Source: Catenuloplanes atrovinosus
GTDB lineage: Bacteria > Actinomycetota > Actinomycetes > Mycobacteriales > Micromonosporaceae
Direction of reading: 5' to 3'
Assembly: GCF_031458235.1 (NCBI RefSeq)
Contig: NZ_JAVDYB010000001.1
Span: 186,001 to 250,000 of the forward strand
DNA length: 64,000 nucleotides
The translations under genes were made by a program, and so were the position numbers. Numbering within the stretch: the stretch's first letter is position 1; each line of letters starts with the position of its first letter. Positions 38,267-46,712 of this stretch are shown here, one piece after another. The notes beneath the pieces are model-generated. The model was given only the letters and a program-made list of their open reading frames with translations, ran no database searches and had not been told where the DNA came from.

Positions 38267-38907
38267 CCCCGTCGGGTGATCCGACGACCCCCACGGCCGA
38301 CCCGCCCGAGGCGCCGATCCACAACCCGGCCAACATCCTGACGCTGCTGCGCCTGGTGCTGGTGCCGGTCTTCGTGGTGCTGGTCTGGTGGTCCGGGTTC
38401 GACGAGTCGCTGCTGCAGGTGCTCGCCTGCGCGGTGTTCCTGGTCGCGTCCGTCACCGACTTCGTGGACGGCTGGGTGGCGCGGCGGTTCGGCTTCGTCA
38501 CCCGGCTGGGCAAGGTCGCCGACCCGATCGCGGACAAGGCGCTGACCGGCGCCGCGCTGGTGCTGCTCTCGCTCTACGGGCTGCTGACGTGGTGGATCAC
38601 CGTGGTGATACTGGTCCGCGAGTGGGGCATCACGCTGCTGCGGCTCTGGGTCATCCGGTACGGCGTGATCGCGGCCAGCCGCGGCGGCAAGCTCAAGACC
38701 GCGCTCCAGACGCTGGCGATCGTGCTGTATCTCAGCCCGCTGCCGTCCTGGCTGGATACGATCGCGCAGTGGGTCATGTGGGCCGCGGTCGCGGTCACCG
38801 TGCTCACCGGAGCCGACTACGTGCGCCAGGCGATCCGGTTGCGCCTCGCCGCCCGCGCGCCCGCCGGGCCGCGCGGGATCGTCCGGGAGGGGGACCTGGG
38901 TGTCTGA
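38263..38907 (+). CDS. pgsA: CDP-diacylglycerol-glycerol-3-phosphate 3-phosphatidyltransferase
   Basis: PgsA makes phosphatidylglycerophosphate, the first committed step to phosphatidylglycerol and cardiolipin. The 214-residue membrane protein has the CDP-alcohol phosphotransferase motif D-x2-D-G-x2-A-R-x8-G-x3-D-x3-D in [14 protein letters not shown] and [13 protein letters not shown], within about five transmembrane helices. GTG 38263 overlaps the rimO stop, and the 3' end overlaps the start of cinA, so the three genes are very likely translated as a coupled set. Confidence 0.94.
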   Translation: MTPSGDPTTPTADPPEAPIHNPANILTLLRLVLVPVFVVLVWWSGFDESLLQVLACAVFLVASVTDFVDGWVARRFGFVTRLGKVADPIADKALTGAALVLLSLYGLLTWWITVVILVREWGITLLRLWVIRYGVIAASRGGKLKTALQTLAIVLYLSPLPSWLDTIAQWVMWAAVAVTVLTGADYVRQAIRLRLAARAPAGPRGIVREGDLGV

Positions 38908-39403
38908 GGGTGCGTCCGTCGCCGCCACCGTGGTCGCGGCGCTGGCCAAGGCCGGCCAGACCGTCGCGGCGGCCGAGTCGCTCACCGGCGGGCTGGTCTC
39001 GTCCACGCTGGTGGACGTGCCGGGCGCGAGCGCCGCGTTCCGGGGCGGCGTGGTGGTCTACGCGACCGAGCTGAAGGCGACGCTGGCCGGCGTGTCCGCG
39101 CCGCTGCTGGCCGAGCGCGGGCCGGTCGACCCGGATGTGGCGGCCGCGCTGGCCGAGGGCGTGCGGGCGCGGTGCGACGCGGACTGGGGGCTGGCCACCA
39201 CGGGCGTGGCCGGGCCGGAGCCGCAGGACGGCAAGCCGGTCGGGCTGGTCTACGTGGCCGTGTCCGGGCCGGGCGGCACCGAGGTGCGGCGGCTCGATCT
39301 CGGCGGCGACCGGGTGCTGATCCGGGTGAGCACCGTCACGGAGGTGCTGCGGCTGCTGGCGGACCGGCTGCGGGTAAGCGTGCTGCCGGGCGCCACCGCA
39401 TAG
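38900..39403 (+). CDS. CinA C-terminal domain protein (nicotinamide-nucleotide amidase)
   Basis: This 167-residue stand-alone CinA C-terminal domain carries AAAESLTGGLVSSTLVDVPG, GGVVVYATELKATLAGVS and ATTGVAGPEPQDGKPVGLVY. The domain deamidates NMN to nicotinic acid mononucleotide in NAD salvage. The GTG start overlaps pgsA. It precedes clgR by 400 bp, a typical actinobacterial arrangement. The N-terminal COG1058 domain of full-length CinA is absent, which is normal for this single-domain form. Confidence 0.93.
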   Translation: MSEGASVAATVVAALAKAGQTVAAAESLTGGLVSSTLVDVPGASAAFRGGVVVYATELKATLAGVSAPLLAERGPVDPDVAAALAEGVRARCDADWGLATTGVAGPEPQDGKPVGLVYVAVSGPGGTEVRRLDLGGDRVLIRVSTVTEVLRLLADRLRVSVLPGATA

Positions 39404-39433
39404 CCTCGGCCCGCCGTCAAGGGTGGCGACGCG

Positions 39434-39451
39434 ATCACGCTTGTAGCGAAC
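39434..39451 (+). promoter_or_regulatory. Candidate ClgR box in the cinA-clgR gap
   Basis: ATCACGCTTGTAGCGAAC matches the reported ClgR consensus WNNWCGCYNANRGCGWWS at all but one fixed position. It is 353 bp upstream of clgR. The rest of the 400-bp gap (39404-39803) holds no supported gene; it is probably a long promoter and leader region. Confidence 0.4.
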
Positions 39452-39803
39452 GCGGCGCACGCCCGGTGACCGGGCATGCGCCGGCGCGGCGGGGTGCGCG
39501 GGTGGCCGGACCAGGGTGGTGGTGGCGGACGGTGCGGGGCGGGTGCCTCGATACGCAGGCACCGCACGCTGCTCGTACCCGGGAATGATCTTTGGTTGTC
39601 CGGGGTTCGGGTTTTTCACGGGCGGTTGTCCGGCGGGCCGGAAAGGCCTGGCGGCGCTCCGTAGACTGGGGTCTCCACCGTGCACCCTCCGGGGTGGCTC
39701 CGTCGCTTGAGCGGCGGGGTGAGATGTCAGTAGCGACGACCAACGGGTACGGTTGCGGGAAGCCTCCGGCGCATGCCGGCGGCCCCTCGCAGGAGGAGGT
39801 GCG

Positions 39804-40232
39804 ATGGTCCTGCTACGCCGGGTGATCGGTGATGCACTTCGTGCACGCCGGCAGGGGCAGCACCGGACCCTGCGCGAGGTGTCGACGGCGGCCAACATGA
39901 GCCTCGGCTACCTCTCCGAGATCGAGCGCGGGCAGAAGGAGGCGTCCAGCGAGCTGCTGGCCGCGATCTGTGACGCACTCGGCGCCCAGCTCTCCGAGGT
40001 CCTGCGCGAGGTCGCCGACACGATGGCGCTGGCCGAGCAGATGCAGGGCGTGCTGGTGCCGGTGCAGGACGACACGAAGGCCCCGGCCGAGGAGCACGCG
40101 ATCCGCCAGGTCCACGCGGAGGGCGACGTCTCCGTCTCGGTCCGGCAGGACACGCCGCTCAAGGCGACGCTGCGCGCGACCCGCAAGCCCCGTCCGGGCG
40201 ACCGCGGCCGCGACGTGATCTACGCGGCCTGA
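39804..40232 (+). CDS. clgR: ClgR-type XRE transcriptional activator
   Basis: This 142-residue regulator has the Cro/C1 helix-turn-helix [30 protein letters not shown]-type segment at about residues 22-50, identical in layout to ClgR. ClgR activates clp protease genes and the psp envelope-stress system and is itself degraded by Clp proteases. ATG 39804 has AGGAGGAGG upstream. The order clgR, pspA, pspM matches mycobacteria (Rv2745c, Rv2744c, Rv2743c), which supports the assignment. A terminator separates it from pspA. Confidence 0.9.
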   Translation: MVLLRRVIGDALRARRQGQHRTLREVSTAANMSLGYLSEIERGQKEASSELLAAICDALGAQLSEVLREVADTMALAEQMQGVLVPVQDDTKAPAEEHAIRQVHAEGDVSVSVRQDTPLKATLRATRKPRPGDRGRDVIYAA

Positions 40233-40249
40233 CCTCGCTCCACGACTCC

Positions 40250-40281
40250 TACGCCTGGTCTCCCTCCGGAGACCAGGCGTA
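40250..40281 (+). terminator. Terminator between clgR and pspA
   Basis: A perfect 14-bp stem (40250-40263 with 40268-40281) carries a 4-nt loop and lies 17 bp after the clgR stop. It would limit readthrough into pspA, so pspA either has its own promoter or is controlled by attenuation. Confidence 0.8.
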
Positions 40282-40452
40282 ATCTCGTGGGATCGGGGGC
40301 ACCCTGATATCCCCCCGAGGTCGCATGACGGGCTGGTTTTCACCTGCCACGATGGAGACCATGCCGCGCTGCGCGGCAGCCGTCGTGACGGTCCGGGAGA
40401 ACCACCCGGCCCGTGCGGGCGAGACGTGAAGACACCGAGGGGATAGCGCGAT

Positions 40453-41319
40453 ATGGCGAACCCGTTCGTCAAGGGCTGGCGATACTTCCTGGCGCTGTTC
40501 GGCGCCAAGATCGATGAATATGCCGATCCCAAGGTGCAGATTCAGCAGGCGATCGAGGAGGCTCAGCGCCAGCACCAGCGGCTGGTCCAGCAGGCCGCCG
40601 CGGTGATCGGCAACCAGCGCCAGCTGGAGATGAAGCTCTCCCGGCAGATGTCCGAGGTCGAGCGCCTCCAGGGCATGGCGCGGCAGGCGCTCGTGCTGGC
40701 CGACCGCAAGCGCGCCGAGGGCGACGAGGCGGAGGCGCAGAAGTACGAGCAGACCGCGCAGACGCTCGCCACCGAGCTGGTCTCCGCGGAGCAGACGATG
40801 GAGAGCACGAAGACGCTCCACGACCAGTCGCTCGCCGCGGCCGGCCAGGCCCGCCAGGCCGTGGAGAACAACGCGATGATCCTCCGGCAGAAGCTGGCCG
40901 AGCAGACCAAGCTGCTCAGCCAGCTCGAGCAGGCCAAGATGCAGGAGTCGGTGGCCAAGTCGCTGGAGTCCATGTCGTCGCTGCAGGCGCCGGGCAACAC
41001 GCCCTCGCTGGACGAGGTCCGCGAGAAGATCGAGAAGCGGTACGCGACCGCGATGGGCCGGGCCGAGCTCGCGTCCAACTCGGTCGAGGGCCGCATGCTC
41101 GAGGTGCAGAAGTCGACGCTGGACCTGGCCGGCGAGTCGCGGCTCGACCAGATCCGCGCCAGCATGGCCGGCAACCAGCTCGGCGGCGGCCCCGGCCAGC
41201 AGACGCCGGCCGCGGAGGCCAAGCCGGCCGCCGACTCCAGCCACGTGGCGCGGCTGGACGAGATCCGCGCGAGCATGGCGCGGGAGAAGAAGACCGGCGA
41301 CGCGAGCGCCGCGGGCTGA
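40453..41319 (+). CDS. pspA: PspA/IM30 family phage shock protein
   Basis: This 288-residue PspA family protein opens [20 protein letters not shown] and has a long helical coiled coil through about residue 200. A Pro/Ala/Gly-rich C-terminus contains two copies of a short helix, [12 protein letters not shown] and [12 protein letters not shown]. PspA-type proteins form membrane-bound oligomers that stabilise the damaged inner membrane, related to ESCRT-III. The Shine-Dalgarno GAGGGGA precedes ATG 40453. The neighbours ClgR and PspM form the mycobacterial-type Psp system. Confidence 0.95.
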   Translation: MANPFVKGWRYFLALFGAKIDEYADPKVQIQQAIEEAQRQHQRLVQQAAAVIGNQRQLEMKLSRQMSEVERLQGMARQALVLADRKRAEGDEAEAQKYEQTAQTLATELVSAEQTMESTKTLHDQSLAAAGQARQAVENNAMILRQKLAEQTKLLSQLEQAKMQESVAKSLESMSSLQAPGNTPSLDEVREKIEKRYATAMGRAELASNSVEGRMLEVQKSTLDLAGESRLDQIRASMAGNQLGGGPGQQTPAAEAKPAADSSHVARLDEIRASMAREKKTGDASAAG

Positions 41320-41324
41320 TCACG

Positions 41325-42107
41325 ATGGCGGCGGATGAGCGGTCTCGGTACCTGCGGCAGTCACGCCGGCTGCGCGACTCCGCGCGCCGGTGGAGCGTGC
41401 TCGGCGGCGCGCTCGCCGGTGCGGCGGCGATTCTCACGCCGTACCAGGGGCTCGGCCTCCCGGACGCGGCCTGGGCCGCGGCCGCCGGCGGTTCGGTCGT
41501 GCTCGCCGCGTGGCGGTGGGCCGACCTGCGCCGGCACCATGCCGAGCCGCTCCCGCCCGCGCCCGACCCGGCCGCGATCGCCGCGGCCCGGCAGGCCCGG
41601 CTCACCGCGATGATCGAGCAGTTCCCGGCCGGCCGCACCGCGCTGCAGGAGTTCCGCCGCCAGCGGGCCCGCGCGGAGCTGAAGGGCTCGGCCGCGGTCG
41701 ACCCGTGGCTGCGCCTGGACCGCGCCTCCGGCACGCTCACCGGCCTGGCCCCGCGGCTGACCGGCCACGGCGCCGAGGTGCTGCCCGAGGCGGCCGACGC
41801 CGAGCGCTCGCTGCGGGACGTGGCCCACCGGGTGGCCGGCGTGGAGCGCGCGCTGCGCTTCGCGCCGCCGGACGGCCGGGCCGGCCTGGAGCAGGCCCAC
41901 CGCACGCTGCTCGGACAGCTCTCCGACGGCGTCACCGCCTTCGAGGCGCTGGTCGCGGCCGCGGCCGGCTACGTCGCGGAGGACGCCCGCGCCGGCGCCC
42001 ACCTCGGCGACACCGGCACGGCCGACCGGCTCACCCAGGCCGCCGACCGGCTGAGCGGCATCACGGACGCGCTGACGGAGTTGCGGCCGGCCCATCCCGG
42101 CAGCTGA
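41325..42107 (+). CDS. pspM: PspM-like envelope stress membrane protein
   Basis: The 260-residue protein has two transmembrane segments near residues 23-40 and 50-66, then a long, mostly helical cytoplasmic part (PAGRTALQEFRRQRARAELK onward). The position right after pspA and this two-helix layout match mycobacterial PspM (Rv2743c), which anchors PspA at the membrane. The name relies mainly on synteny and topology, since the sequence is poorly conserved. It starts 5 bp after pspA and is surely in the same transcript. Confidence 0.75.
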   Translation: MAADERSRYLRQSRRLRDSARRWSVLGGALAGAAAILTPYQGLGLPDAAWAAAAGGSVVLAAWRWADLRRHHAEPLPPAPDPAAIAAARQARLTAMIEQFPAGRTALQEFRRQRARAELKGSAAVDPWLRLDRASGTLTGLAPRLTGHGAEVLPEAADAERSLRDVAHRVAGVERALRFAPPDGRAGLEQAHRTLLGQLSDGVTAFEALVAAAAGYVAEDARAGAHLGDTGTADRLTQAADRLSGITDALTELRPAHPGS

Positions 42108-42200
42108 CCGAGGGCCGGTCGGCCATTCGCATTGTTACGCAGCATGCATCGTCCGGCTACGATGAGCCAGCCATGTCGAGGGCTCTCGTAATGTGACGAG

Positions 42201-42371
42201 GTGACGCGGGTGTCATTGCGGCTGGACGAGGTGTACGCGGGCGGCGAGACGTTCGCGGAACGGTGCCGCCGCCGGTGGCACGACGACGGCCGCGACCCGG
42301 GCCGGTACGTGGCTAGGTACCGGATCCCGCCGGGCCCGGTCCCGGCTGGCAGCGGGGGCACCAGTAGGTGA
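42201..42371 (+). CDS. Small hypothetical ORF, 56 residues
   Basis: GTG 42201 or GTG 42210 opens a short frame with VSLRLDEVYAGGETFAERCR, followed by RRRWHDDGRDPGRYVARYR and a Pro/Gly tail. The sequence looks protein-like, with acidic and basic patches, but no family is recognised. The last 59 bp overlap the convergent nei2 gene. The 90 bp between pspM and this frame show a relatively AT-rich promoter-like stretch. Confidence 0.3.
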   Translation: MTRVSLRLDEVYAGGETFAERCRRRWHDDGRDPGRYVARYRIPPGPVPAGSGGTSR

Positions 42372-43140
42372 TGCGTTCGGCGGCCGTCTCGCCGTCGGGG
42401 GCGTGTTTGGCGATCGGGGTGCCGCAGCGGCGGCAGGGCTGGGCGCGGCGGCCGTAGACGTAGTTGGCCTCGGTCTTGCGGAGGGAGCCGGTGGTGGTCT
42501 GCAGCCATCGGCCCCGGTTCGACGCGAGCAGGCGGTGTGCGAGGTCGGCCATGCCGGGCAGGTCGGGTACGTCGCGGACCGGCGTCCACGGGTCGACGCC
42601 GCGCAGGAACAGCAGCTCGCACTTGTAGAGGTTGCCGATGCCGGCCAGGTTGCGCTGGTCGAGCAGGGCCTCGCCGATCTCCCGGTCCGGCGCGGCCTCG
42701 ATCCGGCGGACCGCCTCGGCCGGGTCCCAGTCGGGGCCGAGCAGATCGGGGCCGAGGTGGCCGACCAGGTCGTCCTCCCGCTCGGTGGGGATCAGCACCA
42801 GCTCGTGCAGGTGGTACCCGACCGCGACGTTCTCCGCGGTGCGCAGCACGACGCGGATCAGGTGGGCGGGGCGGCCGGCCCAGCGCTCGCCGGTCGCGTA
42901 GACCCGCCAGGCGCCGTCCATCCGCAGGTGGGAGTGGAGGGTGAGCGCGCGGCCGTCCTGGGTCTCGCGGGTGCGCAGCAGCAGGTGCTTGCCGCGGGCG
43001 GCCGACTCCGTCACGGTCCAGCCGGCCAGCGACTCGGTGGCCAGGCTCGGGACACGGAAGTCCGAGGCGGTCAGCCGGCGGCCGGCGAGGGCGCGGTTCA
43101 GCACGCGGGCGGTGTTCCAGACGGTGTCGCCTTCGGGCAT
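42313..43140 (-). CDS. nei2: Endonuclease VIII-like DNA glycosylase (Fpg/Nei family)
   Basis: The N-terminus MPEGDTVWNTARVLNRAL carries the catalytic Pro2 and Glu3 of the Fpg/Nei family, with the Nei-type PEGDT. HHH-like H2TH sequence (LLDQRNLAGIGNLYKCELL) and a C-terminal zinc finger (CRRCGTPIAKH and WCPRCQ) are present. These enzymes remove oxidised pyrimidines and cut the abasic site. ATG 43140 is clear. The 275-residue length is normal. In mycobacteria nei2 neighbours lhr; here lhr lies about 5 kb away. Confidence 0.92.
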   Translation of the reverse strand: MPEGDTVWNTARVLNRALAGRRLTASDFRVPSLATESLAGWTVTESAARGKHLLLRTRETQDGRALTLHSHLRMDGAWRVYATGERWAGRPAHLIRVVLRTAENVAVGYHLHELVLIPTEREDDLVGHLGPDLLGPDWDPAEAVRRIEAAPDREIGEALLDQRNLAGIGNLYKCELLFLRGVDPWTPVRDVPDLPGMADLAHRLLASNRGRWLQTTTGSLRKTEANYVYGRRAQPCRRCGTPIAKHAPDGETAAERITYWCPRCQPGPGPAGSGT

Positions 43141-43176
43141 TGCCCAATCTTCCCGCACGCGCCCGTACCCGGTGGA

Positions 43177-43953
43177 TCAGACTCGGGCGACCCTCAGGAG
43201 ATCACCGGGTACGACCGAGAGCACGACCGCGGCCCGGCCGCCGTTGACCGCGACCGCGACCCGGCCGGCCGAGTCCACGTAGACCACCAGGCCGCCGCGC
43301 GGCGCGTCGGAGATGGTGATGCCGCGGACCGCGTGCACGCCGCCGACGATCAGCCGGCCCTCCAGCGTGCCGATCGCGGAGGCGGGCGCGGCCAACTGCA
43401 CGTTGCCGAACCGGTCGATCGTGGTCACCTCCGCCTCCAGCCAGCCGTCGCCGGTCGCCACCACCGGGTCGGGCAGCCGCGCCACGTCGGCGAGCGGGAT
43501 CTCCGGCCCGGCGTCGGTGAGCGCGGCGCCGGCCGCGATCCGGGCCGCGACCGGGGAGTACACGTCGCGGCCGGGCAGCGTGCCGGAGACCGAGGGCAGG
43601 AACCAGTCCACCTCGGCCAGCGTCACCGCGGTCTCCACGCCGCCGAGCGCCTCCGCGGCCCAGGGCAGCACGCCGTTGTCCGGGCCGATCAGCACGCCAC
43701 CGGGGGTGCGCAGCCCGATCGGGCGCAGCGTGCCCGGCCCGGCCACCGCCACGTGCACGGCCGGCGGCAGGTGCGGGGCGGTCTGGGCCAGCACGGACGC
43801 GGCGCGCGGGACGTCGCCGGGCGCGACCGCGTGTGTGATGTCGATGACCCGGACCGCGGGAGCGATGCGGGCGATCACGCCGTGACAGGAGGCGGCGAAC
43901 CCGTCCGACAGCCCGTAGTCGGTGGTGAGGCTGATCCATGCATAGCCGGCCAT
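43177..43953 (-). CDS. SAM hydrolase / SAM hydroxide adenosyltransferase (DUF62)
   Basis: This 258-residue protein of the fluorinase/chlorinase fold opens YAWISLTTDYGLSDGFAASC. It also contains VIDITHAVAPGDVPRAA, GVLIGPDNGVLPWAAEALGG and TTIDRFGNVQLA. Most members hydrolyse S-adenosylmethionine to adenosine and methionine. Halogenase activity would need a different active-site loop, and I see no reason to propose it. ATG 43953 was chosen over an upstream GTG. It lies on the same strand upstream of nei2, 36 bp apart. Confidence 0.9.
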   Translation of the reverse strand: MAGYAWISLTTDYGLSDGFAASCHGVIARIAPAVRVIDITHAVAPGDVPRAASVLAQTAPHLPPAVHVAVAGPGTLRPIGLRTPGGVLIGPDNGVLPWAAEALGGVETAVTLAEVDWFLPSVSGTLPGRDVYSPVAARIAAGAALTDAGPEIPLADVARLPDPVVATGDGWLEAEVTTIDRFGNVQLAAPASAIGTLEGRLIVGGVHAVRGITISDAPRGGLVVYVDSAGRVAVAVNGGRAAVVLSVVPGDLLRVARV

Positions 43954-44054
43954 GTATGGCACCGTATCCCGGCCGGGGTCGTCGTCCAATGCACCGATCG
44001 TCGGGTGTCAGGACCATACGCTTACAGGAACGTCCGGGTGGCAGAGTAAGGGGC

Positions 44055-44978
44055 ATGAGGCTCTGTATCTTCACCGAACCCCAGCAGGGCGCGTCGTACG
44101 CGGACCAGTTGCGGGTCGCCCAGCGCACCGAGGAGAACGGCTTCGACGCGTTCTTCCGCTCCGACCACTACCTCTCGATGGGCGGCACCGGCCTGCCCGG
44201 CCCGACCGACTCGTGGGTGACGCTGGCGGGCCTCGCGTTGCAGACGTCCCGGATCCGGCTGGGCACGCTGGTCACCTCCGCGACGTTCCGGCTGCCCGCC
44301 CCGCTGGCGATCAGCGTGGCGCAGGTGGACGAGATGAGCGGCGGGCGGATCGAGTTCGGCCTGGGCAGCGGCTGGTTCGAGCCGGAGCACACCGCGTACG
44401 GCATCCCGTTCCCGCCGGTCGGCGAGCGCTTCGACCGGTACGAGGAGCAGTTGGAGATCATCACCGGGCTGTGGGGGACGCCGGCCGGCCAGACGTACTC
44501 CTTCTCCGGCAAGCACTACCAGCTCACCGACTCGCCCGCGCTGCCGAAGCCGGTGCAGTCGCCGGTGCCGATCATCATCGGCGGGACCGGCCGGAAGCGG
44601 ACGCCGGCGCTGGCCGCCCGCTACGCGGCCGAGTACAACGTGGCGTTCGTCAAGCTGCCGGAGGCGGGCCGGGCCTTCGACCGGGTACGCGCCGCGTGCG
44701 CCGAGGCCGGCCGCACCGAGCTGCCCACGTTCTCCGCCGCCGTGGTGCTCTGCGTCGGCCGCAACGACGCGGAGGTGCGCCGCCGGGCCGACGCGATCGG
44801 CCGCGACGTCGACGAGATGCGCGGCAACGGTGGCGCGGCCGGCACACCGGACCAGGTCATCGAGCGACTCCGGGAGTACAGGGCGCTCGGCGCGAGCCGG
44901 ATGTTCCTGCAGGTGCTGGACCTGTCCGACCTGGACCACCTGGACCTGGTGGCGTCAGAGATCGCTCCGCACCTCTGA
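44055..44978 (+). CDS. LLM class F420-dependent oxidoreductase
   Basis: This 307-residue luciferase-like monooxygenase-fold protein opens MRLCIFTEPQQGASYADQLR and has SDHYLSMGGTGLPGPTDSWV, TSRIRLGTLVTSATFRLPA and GLGSGWFEPEHTAYGIPFPP. The family in actinobacteria usually uses cofactor F420 to reduce or oxidise organic substrates; the substrate is not predictable. It is divergent from the SAM hydrolase gene. Its last 24 bp overlap the convergent membrane-protein gene. Confidence 0.9.
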   Translation: MRLCIFTEPQQGASYADQLRVAQRTEENGFDAFFRSDHYLSMGGTGLPGPTDSWVTLAGLALQTSRIRLGTLVTSATFRLPAPLAISVAQVDEMSGGRIEFGLGSGWFEPEHTAYGIPFPPVGERFDRYEEQLEIITGLWGTPAGQTYSFSGKHYQLTDSPALPKPVQSPVPIIIGGTGRKRTPALAARYAAEYNVAFVKLPEAGRAFDRVRAACAEAGRTELPTFSAAVVLCVGRNDAEVRRRADAIGRDVDEMRGNGGAAGTPDQVIERLREYRALGASRMFLQVLDLSDLDHLDLVASEIAPHL

Positions 44979-46439
44979 GTCGTGCCGCCCGGGGTCCGGC
45001 GCCGGCCGCACGGCCTCGTCCGCGGCCGGCCTCGGACCCGGGGCCGGCCGGGTGGCGGGCCGGGGCGCCGCGTCCGGCTCTGCCGCCGCTTCCGAGCCCG
45101 GCCCGGTCGCCGGGTCCGGCTTCGCCGCCGCTTCCGGGCCCGGCTTCGCCTCCGCCTCCGGAGCGGGCCGGGTGGCCGGTTCCGGCGCCGCCGGTGGGAC
45201 CTTGCCGGCCGGGCCGCCCCGCTGGCCGGGCAGGACGATGTCGCGGACCGCGAGATAGACCGCGCGGACCGCGAGCGTGCGCTCCACCTCGTCCAGGATC
45301 GGCGCGAAGAACTGGCGGCGGTGCTCGGTGTCGCTCATCGAGGTGACCGCGAAGTACATGCTGCCGAACCCGGCCAGCAGCAGCGCGTTGCGCAGCAGCG
45401 CCAGCGGCACGCCGAACGTCGCGGCGGACGTGCGCGGCGGCGCGCCGATCCACTGCTCCGCGGTCTCCGGCAGCACCACCAGCAGGCCGAGCGTCAGGAA
45501 GAACGTGAACAGGCCGACGCCCACCACGGTCGCCTGGATCAGCTGCCGGGTGGCCAGCATGAGCAGCAGGTTGCCGATCTGCCGGCCGGTCAGCGGCGGC
45601 GGCCGCAGCGAGCCCTCCGGCGCGATCTCCTCCATCGGCAGCTCGGCCAGCGGCGTGCGGCGGCACTCCTTGCTCAGCCGCTCCGGGTGCAGCTCCTGCT
45701 CCACCCGGCCGATCTCGTCCCGCAGCCGCGCGGCCGTGGCCAGCACGGTCACGGCCGCGAACAGCAGCACCACGGTCCAGACCCGGACCCAGGACAGCCG
45801 GTCCATCGCCTGCCACAGCTCGCCGGTGAAGAAGAAGAACAACGTCACGAACAGCAGCGTGGGCAGCGCCCGGCCCTGGATGCGCACGCTGTTGCGCATG
45901 TCGTGCACCGCGTGCCGCAGCCCGCGGCGGATGAGCGGCACCACGCCGTACGACGTGGCGAGCCAGGAGGCCGCGAACAGCACCGTGAAGATGCTGAGGA
46001 ACGCCAGCACCGCCTCCGGGAAGGTGGCGCTGTGCGCGCCGATCCGCTCGCCCACGCCGACCTCGGGCGACCAGTTCTGCCGGGAGACCAGGAACTCCAG
46101 CGACGGTACGACCAGCGGCATCGCGGCGTAGCAGACCACCACCGCGCCGGCCGCGCGACGGGAGAACCGGGGCAGCCGCCGGCCGAACGCGGTCAGCCCG
46201 GTCCACACCGCCGCGCCGGCCGCGAGCGTGCCGGCCAGCACCCACCACCAGTAGTCCTGGTCCGCCCAGCGCCGCACCAGCCAGAGCAGGCTGGTGACCG
46301 AGACGAACGCCAGGAACGGCAGCATGCGGGGGAGCACATGCCGCCGGAAGTCGTAGTCCTCGATCATGAACGGGACGCCCCGGCGCACGAACCAGCGCTC
46401 GGTCTGCCGGACCAGTGCCCGCGATGCCGTCAGTGCCAC
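44955..46439 (-). CDS. Large integral membrane protein with Pro/Ala/Glu-rich tail
   Basis: I do not recognise a named family. The product of about 494 residues has some eight hydrophobic segments, including FLAFVSVTSLLWLV, TLLFVTLFFFFTGELW and VVGVGLFTFFLTLGLLVVLP. A cytoplasmic loop (EQELHPERLSKECRRTPLAE) separates two membrane halves. The last 90 residues are low-complexity Pro/Ala/Glu/Gly repeats. GTG 46439 has GGGAGG upstream. The 3' end overlaps the LLM gene. The DUF397 and XRE genes upstream on the same strand may be transcribed with it. Confidence 0.75.
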   Translation of the reverse strand: MALTASRALVRQTERWFVRRGVPFMIEDYDFRRHVLPRMLPFLAFVSVTSLLWLVRRWADQDYWWWVLAGTLAAGAAVWTGLTAFGRRLPRFSRRAAGAVVVCYAAMPLVVPSLEFLVSRQNWSPEVGVGERIGAHSATFPEAVLAFLSIFTVLFAASWLATSYGVVPLIRRGLRHAVHDMRNSVRIQGRALPTLLFVTLFFFFTGELWQAMDRLSWVRVWTVVLLFAAVTVLATAARLRDEIGRVEQELHPERLSKECRRTPLAELPMEEIAPEGSLRPPPLTGRQIGNLLLMLATRQLIQATVVGVGLFTFFLTLGLLVVLPETAEQWIGAPPRTSAATFGVPLALLRNALLLAGFGSMYFAVTSMSDTEHRRQFFAPILDEVERTLAVRAVYLAVRDIVLPGQRGGPAGKVPPAAPEPATRPAPEAEAKPGPEAAAKPDPATGPGSEAAAEPDAAPRPATRPAPGPRPAADEAVRPAPDPGRHDSEVRSDL

Positions 46440-46476
46440 GCCGCGAATCCTCCCAGACCACGCGGCGTGCGGGCGC

Positions 46477-46677
46477 TCAGCCGAACGTGTCCCCGCGCAC
46501 GCCCGCGACGAACGCCCGCCACCCGGCCGGGGAGCAGAGCAGCACCGCCCCGGCCGGCCGGCGACTGTGCCGGATCGCGGCCCGGCCGTCCGCCGCCCGG
46601 CCCACCTCGACGCAGTTGCCACCCGAGCCCTGGCTCCGGCTGCTGGTGTGCCATCCGGTGATCTCGATCCCAGGCAT
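46477..46677 (-). CDS. DUF397 protein
   Basis: This 66-residue protein is a canonical DUF397 member: WHTSSRSQGSGGNCVEVGRA and VLLCSPAGWRAFVAGVRGD. It lies 35 bp downstream of an XRE/DUF5753 regulator on the same strand, the standard pairing. Unlike the two copies near 29.7-30.1 kb, it keeps the Gly-rich loop before the conserved Asn-Cys-Val-Glu-Val. Confidence 0.92.
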   Translation of the reverse strand: MPGIEITGWHTSSRSQGSGGNCVEVGRAADGRAAIRHSRRPAGAVLLCSPAGWRAFVAGVRGDTFG

Positions 46678-46712
46678 GTCGCGCGCGCCTTTCGTACCGT
46701 CGTGGTGGTGTG

